Assembly: GCA_023415655.1 (NCBI GenBank)
Contig: JAEZKD010000125.1
Span: forward strand, 35,605 to 99,604
Length of the DNA: 64,000 nt
From: Bacillota bacterium
GTDB taxonomy: Bacteria > Bacillota > Clostridia > Lachnospirales > Lachnospiraceae
Direction of reading: 5' to 3'
The notes under the pieces are model-generated. The model was not told where the DNA came from, did no database searches, and was given only the letters and a program-made list of their open reading frames with translations. This document shows, one piece after another, positions 18,294 through 28,006 of this stretch. The position numbers were made by a program, and so were the translations under genes. Numbering within the stretch: position 1 is the first letter of the stretch; the number at the start of each line of letters is the position of its first letter.

Positions 18294-18396
18294 TACATAA
18301 TAAAAGGGAGTTAGATGCTACATAAACTAAGTTTCACTGGACACATCCTATCTATAAAAAGTCTATTAGTTATGAATTAGAATCGATGTTAATCAT

Positions 18397-18425
18397 TTGA
18401 CATTACATGGAAATAGCTATATAAT
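18397..18425 (+). promoter_or_regulatory. Consensus promoter upstream of the substrate-binding lipoprotein
   Basis: TTGACA at 18397-18402 and TATAAT at 18420-18425 are exactly 17 bases apart. The implied leader before the gene at 18621 is about 190 bases and includes the hairpin at 18533-18573. Confidence 0.7.
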
Positions 18426-18532
18426 GGAAGCGCTGAAGTAGAAGGAATTACCTGATAAAGAAGCGCTTAAATCCATTCACTCTAAGAAGGTAGAGATTCT
18501 ACCGATAAGAGGAATCTTATATTTAGCGTATT

Positions 18533-18573
18533 AAGCTTTTGAAGGAGGTATATCTTCAAAAGCTTTTCTTTTT
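18533..18573 (+). terminator. Terminator-like hairpin before the lipoprotein gene
   Basis: AAGCTTTTGAAG at 18533-18544 pairs with CTTCAAAAGCTT at 18554-18565, followed by TTCTTTTT. It lies between the strong promoter and the gene, so it could attenuate transcription or end a decayed upstream gene. Confidence 0.65.
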
Positions 18574-18620
18574 ACTTTCCAAGCTACGTAAGGTAGAATC
18601 ATTATTTAGGAGGCTTTGAA

Positions 18621-19712
18621 ATGAGAAAGAAAATTGGTTTACTCGTATGCACATTACTATTAAGTGTAGCTACCTTTGCGGGATGCTCAAAAGAAGAGGA
18701 CACTAAAACAACAGACGTGGTAGCTACTACTGAACCAACCAAGGAGGCCACACAAGAAGTAACCACGGAACCAACCAAGGAATTAGCTCAAGAAGTCACG
18801 CAAGAACCAGCCAAAGAAAAAAAGACAATTCAGGTTGCTGCGTTGAAAGGTCCAACCGCAATGGGTCTTGTATCAATGATTGATTTAAGTGAACAAGGAA
18901 TGACAACAAATAATTACGAGCTAACCGTGGCAGGAGCAGCAGATGAAATTACGGCAGGTATCCTTAAGGGAGATTATAAAATAGCTGCAGTTCCATGCAA
19001 TCTAGCCTCAGTGTTGTATGCAAAGAGCAATGGTGGAATCAAGGTTGCAGGGATTAATACGCTTGGTGTATTGTACATAGTAGAAACTTCAGATACAATT
19101 CAGAGTATTCAAGATCTAAAGGGTAAGACCATCTATTCCACAGGTAAGGGAACGACTCCAGAGTTTACGTTAAATTATCTTTTAAGAGCACATGGAATTG
19201 ATCCTGAAAAGGATGTAACGATTGAATATAAGTCAGAGGCAACCGAAGTTGCAGCAATTTTAAGTGAATCACAAAATGCAATTGCTATGTTACCTCAACC
19301 TTATGTTACAACTGTTATGATGAGCAATGATAAGGTAAGAATTGCACTTGATATAACAAAGGAATGGGAAGCTGTGAGTGAGAATGACAGCACGGTGATT
19401 ACAGGAGTTTTAGTAGTAAACACTGCCTTTCTAGATGAGAATAAAGACGACGTAGATGCATTTTTATCCGAGTACCAAGCTTCTGTTGCATATGCAAACG
19501 AAGAGGTAGAAGCTACCTCAGAGTTAATTGAAAAATATGGAATCATCAAAAAAGCAGTTGCAATGCAAGCACTTCCATACTGTAACCTTGTTATGATTCA
19601 AGGGGATGAGATGAAAACAAAGGTAAATGCTTATCTCCAAGTTTTATTTGATCAAGAACCAAGCTCTGTTGGTGGTAGCATGCCAGATGATGACTTTTTT
19701 TATCTACCATAA
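18621..19712 (+). CDS. ABC transporter substrate-binding lipoprotein (nitrate/sulfonate/SsuA type)
   Basis: This 363-residue lipoprotein has a signal peptide with lipobox TFAGC (Cys21), then a Thr/Glu/Pro-rich spacer with imperfect TTEPTKE and QEVT repeats (about 30-68). A periplasmic-binding fold of the COG0715/NMT1 class follows, with IQDLKGKTIYSTGKGTTPEF near residue 160. Such proteins bring sulfonates, pyrimidine precursors or similar anions to an SsuC/SsuB-like transporter. No permease or ATPase adjoins it; the only matching pair is at 37196-38558. AGGAGG precedes the ATG. The ligand is not predictable. Confidence 0.88.
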   Translation: MRKKIGLLVCTLLLSVATFAGCSKEEDTKTTDVVATTEPTKEATQEVTTEPTKELAQEVTQEPAKEKKTIQVAALKGPTAMGLVSMIDLSEQGMTTNNYELTVAGAADEITAGILKGDYKIAAVPCNLASVLYAKSNGGIKVAGINTLGVLYIVETSDTIQSIQDLKGKTIYSTGKGTTPEFTLNYLLRAHGIDPEKDVTIEYKSEATEVAAILSESQNAIAMLPQPYVTTVMMSNDKVRIALDITKEWEAVSENDSTVITGVLVVNTAFLDENKDDVDAFLSEYQASVAYANEEVEATSELIEKYGIIKKAVAMQALPYCNLVMIQGDEMKTKVNAYLQVLFDQEPSSVGGSMPDDDFFYLP

Positions 19713-19757
19713 AGCATAACATACCTAAAAGACTTCCATTACAAAAGGAGAGTAAAG

Positions 19758-20810
19758 ATGCAATTTCAATTGTCACATCCATTGATAGAGACCTCTGGAA
19801 GAATATTAGAGCATGAGAATATTTCCTATTTAGGATTTTCAGGTAGTTTTATTCGTTTTCAGATGCTCGGAACCAAAGCTAGCATTACCATTATCTCAGA
19901 CTGTATGGAGCGAGAAGAGATCTATAATGCATGGTTTGAGGTATATTTGAATGGAGCTACAACTCCTCATAAGCGTTTTTGCTTACATAGTAAGGAAGCA
20001 GAATATATTCTTTTTGAATCAAGTATAGCTACCAATGTAACAATTCAATTACTTAGATTAACAGAATCTCAATATGCGACTTCAGGCATACGACATATTT
20101 TCATTGATGGAGACCTTATTCACCTTCCAAAGATAAAGTATAATGGTAGTATCGAATTCATTGGTGACTCTGTTACCTGCGGTTTTGGAAATGAAGCAGC
20201 AAATGCAGAAACACCGTTTACAACAGCGCAGGAAAATGTGACAAAAGCCTATGCATATTTGACTGCTCAAAAATTAAATCTGGAGTATCATCTTGTAGCT
20301 CATAGTGGGATTGGAGTTTTATCCTCTTATACACAAGAGGATGTTCCCAATGAATCGATATTAATGCCAGAGCTTTATCCTTATACTGATCTAGATACTT
20401 CACGATCACTTGGATTAAAGAATCCACCCTTATGGAATTTTGGAAAGTTTCAGCCAAAGATTGTAGTTGTGAATCTTGGAGCAAATGATAGAAGTTATAC
20501 AAAGGGAATAAAAGACAGAGTAGAACAATTTGGATGTCGTTATGAAGAATTTCTTGCGATGGTACGTAAGTTTCACCCAAATGCGCAAATTATCTGTTGT
20601 TTAGGAGTTACCGGTGATGAGCTATTCCCTGAGATTTGCAATCGGGTGGAGCATTATATTAGGATCAATCAAGAGGAAAAGATAGTAACATTACGTTTCC
20701 CATTACAGAATATTAAAGATGGAATTGGTGCTTGTAATCATCCTAGTATGAAAACACATGAAAAGATGTCAGAGCTTTTAGTGACCGAGATTAAAAAATA
20801 TCTTATTTAG
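19758..20810 (+). CDS. CE2-like SGNH esterase
   Basis: This 350-residue protein has the two-part plan of carbohydrate esterase family 2: an N-terminal beta-sandwich (about 1-125) and a C-terminal SGNH hydrolase (about 130-350). The Ser block is FIGDSVTCGFG (Ser near 138), the Gly/Asn block NLGANDRS near 241, and the final His is in HPSMKTHEK near 328. CE2 enzymes remove acetyl groups from xylan or other glycans. There is no signal peptide, so deacetylation of imported oligosaccharides in the cytoplasm is the likely role. It sits 45 bases after the binding lipoprotein with its own AAAGGAG site, and may share its transcript. Confidence 0.85.
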   Translation: MQFQLSHPLIETSGRILEHENISYLGFSGSFIRFQMLGTKASITIISDCMEREEIYNAWFEVYLNGATTPHKRFCLHSKEAEYILFESSIATNVTIQLLRLTESQYATSGIRHIFIDGDLIHLPKIKYNGSIEFIGDSVTCGFGNEAANAETPFTTAQENVTKAYAYLTAQKLNLEYHLVAHSGIGVLSSYTQEDVPNESILMPELYPYTDLDTSRSLGLKNPPLWNFGKFQPKIVVVNLGANDRSYTKGIKDRVEQFGCRYEEFLAMVRKFHPNAQIICCLGVTGDELFPEICNRVEHYIRINQEEKIVTLRFPLQNIKDGIGACNHPSMKTHEKMSELLVTEIKKYLI

Positions 20811-20822
20811 AATATAATCAAA

Positions 20823-20861
20823 AACAGAGGATAGGTGAAAGTTTTTCACCTATCCTCTGTT
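20823..20861 (-). terminator. Terminator between the esterase and pckA genes
   Basis: A perfect 18-bp stem (20823-20840 with 20844-20861, three-base loop, core GAGGATAGGTG). The T run (TTTTT) lies on the minus-strand side, so it chiefly ends pckA transcription; it may also stop the convergent esterase transcript. Confidence 0.88.
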
Positions 20862-20886
20862 AGATTAGCAATATAATACGGATTGA

Positions 20887-22554
20887 TTATTCTAATTCAG
20901 TAACAACCTTCTTAAGAGCAGCAAGTGCATCTTCTGGTAACTTATCATAGCCAGCTTTTGCAGTTTCCTTAGACTCTATGAAGTTAACACGGTCAATCAT
21001 TCGTGCTTTTAAGGTGGCTTTATATTGGGCATCATTCAAATCTGGAATGAAGCCTTCCCACTCAAAGATTTCAATGTCGGAGAATGGCCCCCAAGGTTTA
21101 AATTCAGCTTTTCCTTCTACAACAGCTTCAATCACACCTAAGGTATCCTTTGGCTGAACTTTCTTGCCCATGAAATCGCCAGTATTGATAATATAGCAAT
21201 CTACATTGCGTTCAGCTACTAGCTTCTTAAACTTCACGTAGTCATTCGCTAATGGATAGGTTCTAAATGGATTTGCATATGGCTCTACGACCAATGCATT
21301 AGGATCAACACCTTGAGCAAGTCTTTCCGCTGAAGATCTCTTGGTTGCTAAGGTGGCACCCATAACAGAAGCTAAGGAAGCACCTTTTAACTTAACAATA
21401 GGAGGAAGTGTTGGATCCTTCATAATCCAAAAGATTGCATTTACAGGTTCGTCAATCTTATCCACGCGATTTGCAGACCAAAGCTTGGATTTGATTGCAC
21501 GACCATTACCATTTCGAATATCCTCTGTTACTAGAACTACTTTTCCATCTTCATCTATGGTCGCGGAACAATTTTGAGCGGTCAATAAATATTTATTGTC
21601 TTCACAATAGGTAGGATAGTCTGCAGTCTTATCAAAATAAGTTGGTTCCATAGCAATGGAGGAACCAGTTTCTGTATTGATGATGAAGGCATCGTCATGG
21701 AGTACGGTAACATCATATTTGCCATTGTGCTTGTTATGCGTAATCGTTGACTTGCCAGATCCTGAAAGACCGAATACAGAAGCAACATAGGATTTGCCAT
21801 CTGCTAAGTTATATCTCTTTTGTCCACCATGACAGGAAGCATAACCATTCCGGTTAGCAATTGCCCAACCGATTGTTAAAGTACCTTTTTTATGTTCTCC
21901 AAAATATCTCATGCCAAGAATTGCAGCACAGTTATTTTCTGTATTGAAATAAGAGATACATTTTGGATCATAATTTGGATTGGTGGTACCAGTCCACTGT
22001 GGATTAGAGAAAATATAAATATCAGGTTCATTACCAATTGGTTTTGAATTCTTGTACATCTTCACGTATTCATCCGACATATACTGGAAGTTAAGCATCC
22101 AGGAGTACATAATATTTTCTTCGCCTTCTGGAATTAAAAGATGTGCTTTCACCATAAATTCAGGATCAAGACCGATATAAGCTTCTGCATGATACAGAGT
22201 CATCCATCTCGTATCATAGATAGCATCCATTACTATTTTGTCTAACTCTGTACAGTCAACGCCTGGCTCGCCAGCAATTCTTCTTGCAGCGGCATAGCGA
22301 CCAGTAATAGAGCCATCATTAAAAAGAAGAACCTTTGCGTCTTTTTCAAGACCGAATTCCTCACCACGATAAACAGGCATGTCAGTAACAATCGTACCTG
22401 GTGAGTTCTTTGCGAGCTCATATGCTTCTTTCAGAGTATTAACTTTAACAACATTGTTACCATAGAAAGCTGCTTCGATGATAGCACGAGTCTTTGAAAA
22501 ACCTGGTTTTCCGGCGCCGATCTCATCATGTTTGTAATAAGCTTTTGTAGACAT
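20887..22554 (-). CDS. pckA: Phosphoenolpyruvate carboxykinase (ATP)
   Basis: This 555-residue enzyme interconverts oxaloacetate and PEP with ATP/ADP. The P-loop GLSGSGKST is at 262-270, the metal motif HDDAF at 286-290, and the PEPCK segment RYNLADGKSYVASVFGLSG is intact. In anaerobes without a full TCA cycle it can run in the carboxylating direction to make oxaloacetate for succinate or anabolism. AGGAGG lies just before the ATG at 22554. It has its own promoter and a leader of about 135 bases. Citrate synthase lies 23 kb away, so the window holds both ends of the oxaloacetate branch. Confidence 0.96.
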   Translation of the reverse strand: MSTKAYYKHDEIGAGKPGFSKTRAIIEAAFYGNNVVKVNTLKEAYELAKNSPGTIVTDMPVYRGEEFGLEKDAKVLLFNDGSITGRYAAARRIAGEPGVDCTELDKIVMDAIYDTRWMTLYHAEAYIGLDPEFMVKAHLLIPEGEENIMYSWMLNFQYMSDEYVKMYKNSKPIGNEPDIYIFSNPQWTGTTNPNYDPKCISYFNTENNCAAILGMRYFGEHKKGTLTIGWAIANRNGYASCHGGQKRYNLADGKSYVASVFGLSGSGKSTITHNKHNGKYDVTVLHDDAFIINTETGSSIAMEPTYFDKTADYPTYCEDNKYLLTAQNCSATIDEDGKVVLVTEDIRNGNGRAIKSKLWSANRVDKIDEPVNAIFWIMKDPTLPPIVKLKGASLASVMGATLATKRSSAERLAQGVDPNALVVEPYANPFRTYPLANDYVKFKKLVAERNVDCYIINTGDFMGKKVQPKDTLGVIEAVVEGKAEFKPWGPFSDIEIFEWEGFIPDLNDAQYKATLKARMIDRVNFIESKETAKAGYDKLPEDALAALKKVVTELE

Positions 22555-22693
22555 TTTGAAATCCTCCTATTATTGTAATCTTCCCTTAATTCACTTGTAA
22601 AAATGATAGGGTAATATGTAAGTAATGCAATGCGGTAACTACCGTTTGCAAAGGCGAATATGCCGTGGTGTCCTACAAAATCACACCATTTTC

Positions 22694-22722
22694 AGTATAG
22701 GTTTAACAAAAGTAAATGTCAA
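22694..22722 (-). promoter_or_regulatory. Promoter for pckA
   Basis: On the minus strand TTGACA (complement of 22717-22722) and TATACT (complement of 22694-22699) are 17 bases apart. The leader to the start codon can fold small stems, such as GGTGT with ACACC and CGGTAGTTACCG, but I recognise no known riboswitch. Confidence 0.85.
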
Positions 22723-22822
22723 TACAAATGGGTGAAAAAGCAGTATTTTTAACGGTTGAATCACAAGTTATTAGACATTTATATACTATTTTTATCAGCT
22801 TTTCCCTTTATTAGAATAACTA

Positions 22823-22862
22823 GAAAAGCACTAGGAATTATAAACAATTCCAAGTGCTTTTC
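22823..22862 (-). terminator. Terminator of the DUF885-type lipoprotein gene
   Basis: Arms 22823-22839 and 22846-22862 (core GAAAAGCACT) pair with one mismatch around a six-base loop, ending in TTTTC on the minus strand. It falls between the lipoprotein stop codon and the pckA promoter. Confidence 0.8.
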
Positions 22863-22888
22863 GATTATAATATTATCTTCCCCACAAT

Positions 22889-24610
22889 TTAATTGGATAA
22901 ACCTTTACGTAATAGTTCAAAAGGAGCCGGGCCAAAATCCAGATAATATTGATGAAAGTTTTTTAATGTAAAATCACTTCCCTGTACTTCCTTGGCTAGT
23001 GCTTTTAGTTCCATAATTTCGATATAACCAATGGAGTATGGTAGGTAAATTCCAGGTTCTGCAAGGATCGAGTAATAGATATTTTCTGCATCCTCTTCTG
23101 TAATTACATAGTTTCTCCAGAAGTTAACTGTCTTCTCTTTTGTCCAACCATCGTAGTGTATTCCAATATCGGTAAGTGAATAGAGGCAATGAATTGCAAT
23201 CATATTCGCTTGTAGAAATTTTGCAAGATTTTCATTCAGTTTTGCTAGGCCGTAGGAGTAACATTCCACATACGTTGCCCATCCCTCATCGTAACCAGTT
23301 ATATTGATGACACTACGTATTGGGTGCTTATTTTGTTGACTAAAGTAAACATTCTGATACAGATGACCTGGATAACCTTCATGAGCAACGGTTGGAAAGA
23401 TTTTAGTCATATCATAGGCAGGAAGGTTGTTGATATAAATGTTATTGTTCGAAGCATCATCGATTGGTGGAACAATATACATCGCAGGACTTAAATGATT
23501 TTGGAGCGACTCGTGAACATATTTGACTGAGTAGGAAACCGAGTCGATGGAAGGGAAATCTTCTTCCATTGCAGTTGCTAAATACTCCATAATATCATTG
23601 GGATCCTCATATGGGAATACCAAGTTCTGATATTGCTGATATAACGTGGAATCTTGAATGCTTAAGGTTGTAAGAACTGCGAAGCATTGATTTAGGGTTG
23701 ATTTTAATGCTGTTTTCATCTCATTTACAGTTTTACTGGAACCGGTTGAGGATTGGACCATGAGTTCATAATATTCCTTTCCTCCCTCAAAGTAGCATAG
23801 GCCGTTGGAATTCTTACCTGTACCCTTAAGTGCAGTCAGAGTATCAATGAGTGTTTGATAAGCTGGGATAACACTGTGTAACACAGCATCTCGATTGGCT
23901 TCTTCCAATAAGAGCTTTTCCTTTAAGGTTAACCCTTCAAAAGTAGAGAGCTTTTCATTAAAATAACTGATTAAAAAATTGGTTTCTGGATTGGCAATAA
24001 AGTCTTTGCACTGAGAAATAATAGAATCCGCGACCTCATCACACATAAAATAACCACTCTTTGATTTTTCAATCTCATAATCACAAATCTGTGTAAAGTA
24101 ATTACTAACGCAATTTAATAACTCAATGTAGGTATGAATGTCATCTTTCGTAGAGAAGGCATATTCCGCGAGTAGTATTGGTAATTGAGCTTGTAACCCT
24201 GTGGTAGGACCGAGTTGATCGTGTAAAAAAGTGTATTTTCCGCAAGAAAGGGAACTGTTTAAGCTTTGTTTTAAGATATAGTATGTAGTCTGACTGTCGC
24301 CATCGAGTGTATCAGGATTGATTTTATTAAGTTTAGCCAATGAGTTTTCCGTATCAACAAGATCTGTCTGCATCTGCTTCACAGAATATGTTCCAAGCGT
24401 AGTCTTTTTATGCTTTATTCCGTAGTTTTCTGGATGAGCTAGAAGATAGTGTAGAGAAAGGCTATCAGAAGTAGCCTGCTGGATAAATATATCATTAATC
24501 AACTCATTAAACTGTTCTTGATCCGTCCTTTTATTACAACCACATACACTTATAACTATTAGGGCTGTAAGTAGTAAAATACTAATTATTCTTTCGCATA
24601 AGCGTTTCAT
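22889..24610 (-). CDS. DUF885-type zinc metallopeptidase-like lipoprotein
   Basis: This 573-residue protein has an N-terminal hydrophobic segment ending in a lipobox-like SVCGC, so it is predicted to be anchored outside the membrane. The HEGYPGH motif near residue 410 is the zinc signature of DUF885 proteins, and GYDEGWATYVE supplies the third ligand Glu. DUF885 members are mostly uncharacterised and presumed peptidases. I start at the ATG at 24610, preceded by AGGAGGAG; an ATG 11 codons earlier lacks a site. It is divergent from the flagellar cluster and sits between it and pckA. Confidence 0.88.
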   Translation of the reverse strand: MKRLCERIISILLLTALIVISVCGCNKRTDQEQFNELINDIFIQQATSDSLSLHYLLAHPENYGIKHKKTTLGTYSVKQMQTDLVDTENSLAKLNKINPDTLDGDSQTTYYILKQSLNSSLSCGKYTFLHDQLGPTTGLQAQLPILLAEYAFSTKDDIHTYIELLNCVSNYFTQICDYEIEKSKSGYFMCDEVADSIISQCKDFIANPETNFLISYFNEKLSTFEGLTLKEKLLLEEANRDAVLHSVIPAYQTLIDTLTALKGTGKNSNGLCYFEGGKEYYELMVQSSTGSSKTVNEMKTALKSTLNQCFAVLTTLSIQDSTLYQQYQNLVFPYEDPNDIMEYLATAMEEDFPSIDSVSYSVKYVHESLQNHLSPAMYIVPPIDDASNNNIYINNLPAYDMTKIFPTVAHEGYPGHLYQNVYFSQQNKHPIRSVINITGYDEGWATYVECYSYGLAKLNENLAKFLQANMIAIHCLYSLTDIGIHYDGWTKEKTVNFWRNYVITEEDAENIYYSILAEPGIYLPYSIGYIEIMELKALAKEVQGSDFTLKNFHQYYLDFGPAPFELLRKGLSN

Positions 24611-24748
24611 TGTCGCTCCTCCTAAGACTGCAATTGATAACATCTATACTAAATGTATTCATTTTCGGACTAAGATATTAAGCTTTTTTAAAAACAATCC
24701 GAAATAAAGGGTAATGAAATTATCATACATAAAGTGAGAGTGAAATCG

Positions 24749-27700
24749 ATGAATATGAAAGAGATATATGCTTACGAATCACAGAGGAGTCGCCAAACTC
24801 AGTTTGTGACACAAAAGGATTCCACAACTACCTATGAAATTGGGCAAATGCTAGACGGCATAATCTCTAATGTTTCAGAACAGATTTCAATTGACTTTAG
24901 TGGGAGGGAAGTAAAAGTTCCCAAATCAGCCGTTAAGAACGCCAAGGAAGGCGAAACTAGAACGTTTCAGATAATGGATATATCTAAGAATGGTATTGTA
25001 CTAAAGGAAGTTGGAAGTACAACGAAACAAGGAGAAGTACAGAAAAAGAATAGCCTTCTATTTACACAGGTTGATGTTGATGCAAGTACCGTAGTGAAAG
25101 AGGATGACTCTTCGAAAGAAGAACAAGCAGATTTGGATAAATTAAGTAGTACGATAACTGAAAAAGACTATGAGGAACTGAAAAATCAAGGTGTTACCTT
25201 AGAGTCTTATAGCTTAACTCAATTAGAGCGTGCTCTTATGAGAGTAAAAGCACAACGGAATGAACGAGCTACACAAACGGTAGAACAAGTGGCTCAGCTA
25301 AAAAGTGAACTGGAAAAGATACAAAAGATGGTGCAAGCAAGTTATGCTAGTCACCCAGCACTAGAACAGGTCATAGAGCAATTATTAAGTTCCAATATGC
25401 CAGTAACTCCTGAGAATATTAGTAGATTCATTAAAACTCAGGATATGACGAGTGCAATTGCACAGTTAAGTGAGTCGAGTGCTAGCTATTTAATTAAAAA
25501 TGAATTGCCACCAACCATTGAGAATATCTATAAAGCAGTTCATTCAGGAGAGAAAACAAAGGTTATAAAAACACAAGAAGAGTATCTACAAGTGAAGTCT
25601 AGCATTGAACAGCTTGTAGAAGATGGACAATATGAGGATGCTTCCTTGGTAAGCAATACCGCTAAATGGCTTTTTATGTCTGATCTTCCGGTCACACAAG
25701 AGAATATTGAGTATAAGCTGTCATTGGATCAATTAAAAAATCATTTAGATAATGAGTGGATTAATCAGAGTATTGTAAAAGCAGTCAAAGCAGGCAATCG
25801 TCCCGAAAAAGCGAATTTATTACAATCCGATGATGAAGAGTATGAGCAATTCATGCAGCAGCTCGATGAGATTGAAGATACCACCCTCGCAAAAGCGGTT
25901 GAATATGCAAAGGAAAACAAAACTACTCTCAACCTGCAAAGTTTAATTCAACTACAGTCTGAGCAAAGAAACCTAAGCAATACCAATCAAACTTTGATTT
26001 CGGTGGATTCTAGCTTTGATGTTGCAGCAATTACAGCAAAGCGTCAGCTCGAGGAGATTCGTTTGAAATTAACCTTTGAAGCAGCGGTAAAACTTTCGAC
26101 GAAAGGGTTTCAAATTGAAACACAAGAGTTATCAAAGGTCGTTGAGGAGTTAAAGAATCTGGAACAAACGTATTATGAAAGCGTAATGAAAAATGTAACT
26201 GGTAGTGCAGAGGGTACAAACCAATTGATGCAAGTGCAAGAAGCTGTTTTTCATCTAAAGCAATCAAGTACTTATCTTCTATCTCAAACCTTCCCAACAC
26301 GCCATATCATTACTTTAGAGCAGTTAAATGAGGTTTCTACCCAAAGTGTTGTAAGAGCAAAGCAAGCAGAGGCTTCCTATGAGGCATTAATGACAAGTCC
26401 AAGAAAGGATTTGGGGGATTCAATTCAAAAAGCGTTTGCGAATGTAGATTCTCAACTTCAGATGTTAGGGATGGAAGTAACCAGGGACAATCAAAGAGCG
26501 GTTCGTATCCTTGGCTATAATAGTATGGAATTGACCGTTGAAAATGTGACCGCAATGAAGGCTTATGATGTAAGAGTGAATGAACTTTTGAACAATCTAA
26601 CACCAGATGTTACAGCAGCTTTGATTAAGGATAGACACAATCCACTTCATATGACGGTGGATGAAGCAAGTGAGTTGGCTTTTGAATATAAACAACAACT
26701 TGGAAACAGTGAGCAGAAAAAATACAGTGAATTTCTAGTTGATTTGGAGAATAAAAAAGAAATCACAGCGCAAGAAAGAGAGGCCTATATCGGCATATAT
26801 CGACTATTATATCAAGTGGAACAAAGTGATGGGGCAGCAGTTGGAGCACTTGTTAAATCAGGAAAAGAATTAACCTTGAACAATCTTTTAACAGAGATTC
26901 GAACCAAGAAGCAAGGGTATATGGATGTGAATATTGATGACACAACGCCAATCACATCGTCTACAGGTTATGTGAATTCTATTACAGAATCCATTGATTC
27001 TTATTATTCCGAACAGACTAGTTATGCAAAATCTCTTGTTCATGAACTCCGTAGTCAACTCGATGTAGATCGTTTATATGAATTAAAAGAGTCCCAGAAA
27101 GATACTTTTAATACCATGTCTCTTGAAGCAATCAAGGATTCACTTTCCGTTATGGAACAAGAGGAAAGCTCTTATGTAAAGCAAACCTTGAACCAACTGA
27201 GTGAGATGTCCAAACAAGGAACTGAGATACTGAATTACTTGAGTGCTTATGAACAAGTAGATAGTCTTAATCATATGCTGGCTGTTACGTATGGAATAAA
27301 TAATAGTACAGAAATTTACAATCAAATTCAACCTTATTTAAGTTCTCCTGCAAAAGAGAAATTAAAGGAACAAACCAATCAACTACTTCAAAGTATGGGA
27401 GAGGAAGAAGAGTTTAAGGATTCCTATGAGCAGCTAACAGAAGTAGTTTTACAAGGATTAAGTAATGCAATCAATGAAGTGTCATCTGCAAAGGCGATGC
27501 AGGATGTAACAGCAATGTTTGATTACTTTGCTTTGAATCAATCACTAGCAAAAAAGAATCATTATAATATTCCGGTGCAAGTCAAAGGGAATATGGTGAA
27601 TATGAATTTGACCGTACTTCACAACTCACAAGCGAAGGGACAAATTCGAATCCAGCTTCCTGTCGATGAAAGACAAACGCTAACCGTGCAAGCAAGCGTA

Positions 27701-27985
27701 AATCAAAATCAAGTAAATGCATGGATTACCACAGGAAATCCACTAGGTAGAAATGAAAGTGAGCAAATCAAAGCAGCTCTTCTAGAACAACTAACAGAAC
27801 TTGGATTTACAATGAATCAGCTTCATATCAGTTGTGAAATGGTGGATCGGGAACGTTTTATATTTGCTAATGGTAACATTTATAAAGAGACACAAACTAT
27901 GGACACTTCGGGGAATGAGGCTTTGACCAGTGATTTGTTACAGGTATCAAAGGTTTTCGTAGACCAGTTGATTAAACTTGCATAA
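24749..27985 (+). CDS. Large FliK-like protein with internal repeats, upstream of flagellin
   Basis: This 1078-residue protein has no signal or membrane segment. Near the N-terminus is a small beta-rich domain (YEIGQMLDGIISNVSEQISI to about residue 95), and the centre is long helical, Gln/Glu-rich sequence. It carries a recurring phrase of the form P-x-T-x-E-N-I (MPVTPENI, LPPTIENI, LPVTQENI, and weaker LTVENV). The last 130 residues (MVNMNLTVLHNSQAKGQIRI and following) resemble the C-terminal domain of flagellar hook-length protein FliK. From memory it resembles the DUF6240 family of Lachnospiraceae, not confirmed. I prefer ATG 24749; a GTG at 24734 is possible. Flagellin starts 21 bases after it, so a flagellar role is likely. 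Confidence 0.65.
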   Translation: MNMKEIYAYESQRSRQTQFVTQKDSTTTYEIGQMLDGIISNVSEQISIDFSGREVKVPKSAVKNAKEGETRTFQIMDISKNGIVLKEVGSTTKQGEVQKKNSLLFTQVDVDASTVVKEDDSSKEEQADLDKLSSTITEKDYEELKNQGVTLESYSLTQLERALMRVKAQRNERATQTVEQVAQLKSELEKIQKMVQASYASHPALEQVIEQLLSSNMPVTPENISRFIKTQDMTSAIAQLSESSASYLIKNELPPTIENIYKAVHSGEKTKVIKTQEEYLQVKSSIEQLVEDGQYEDASLVSNTAKWLFMSDLPVTQENIEYKLSLDQLKNHLDNEWINQSIVKAVKAGNRPEKANLLQSDDEEYEQFMQQLDEIEDTTLAKAVEYAKENKTTLNLQSLIQLQSEQRNLSNTNQTLISVDSSFDVAAITAKRQLEEIRLKLTFEAAVKLSTKGFQIETQELSKVVEELKNLEQTYYESVMKNVTGSAEGTNQLMQVQEAVFHLKQSSTYLLSQTFPTRHIITLEQLNEVSTQSVVRAKQAEASYEALMTSPRKDLGDSIQKAFANVDSQLQMLGMEVTRDNQRAVRILGYNSMELTVENVTAMKAYDVRVNELLNNLTPDVTAALIKDRHNPLHMTVDEASELAFEYKQQLGNSEQKKYSEFLVDLENKKEITAQEREAYIGIYRLLYQVEQSDGAAVGALVKSGKELTLNNLLTEIRTKKQGYMDVNIDDTTPITSSTGYVNSITESIDSYYSEQTSYAKSLVHELRSQLDVDRLYELKESQKDTFNTMSLEAIKDSLSVMEQEESSYVKQTLNQLSEMSKQGTEILNYLSAYEQVDSLNHMLAVTYGINNSTEIYNQIQPYLSSPAKEKLKEQTNQLLQSMGEEEEFKDSYEQLTEVVLQGLSNAINEVSSAKAMQDVTAMFDYFALNQSLAKKNHYNIPVQVKGNMVNMNLTVLHNSQAKGQIRIQLPVDERQTLTVQASVNQNQVNAWITTGNPLGRNESEQIKAALLEQLTELGFTMNQLHISCEMVDRERFIFANGNIYKETQTMDTSGNEALTSDLLQVSKVFVDQLIKLA

Positions 27986-28006
27986 GAAAGGTAATAAGGT
28001 GAAGAA

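Larger units (their letters stand above)
18294..18620 (+). other. Gene-free 327-base region with a promoter, possible gene relic and hairpin
   Basis: It holds a consensus promoter at 18397-18425 and a hairpin at 18533-18573. In between, one frame ending at the TAA near 18532 reads like protein (LPDKEALKSIHSKKVEIL, then RGILYLAY) but has an in-frame TAG at about 18438 and no start. This may be a decayed 3' gene end, or a structured leader for the lipoprotein gene. I recognise neither a known riboswitch nor a known family. Confidence 0.4.

Noticed and set aside
18432..18580. TPP or guanidine riboswitch before the binding lipoprotein
   Set aside because: A CCTGATAA string looks faintly like a TPP core, but the rest of both consensus structures is absent.
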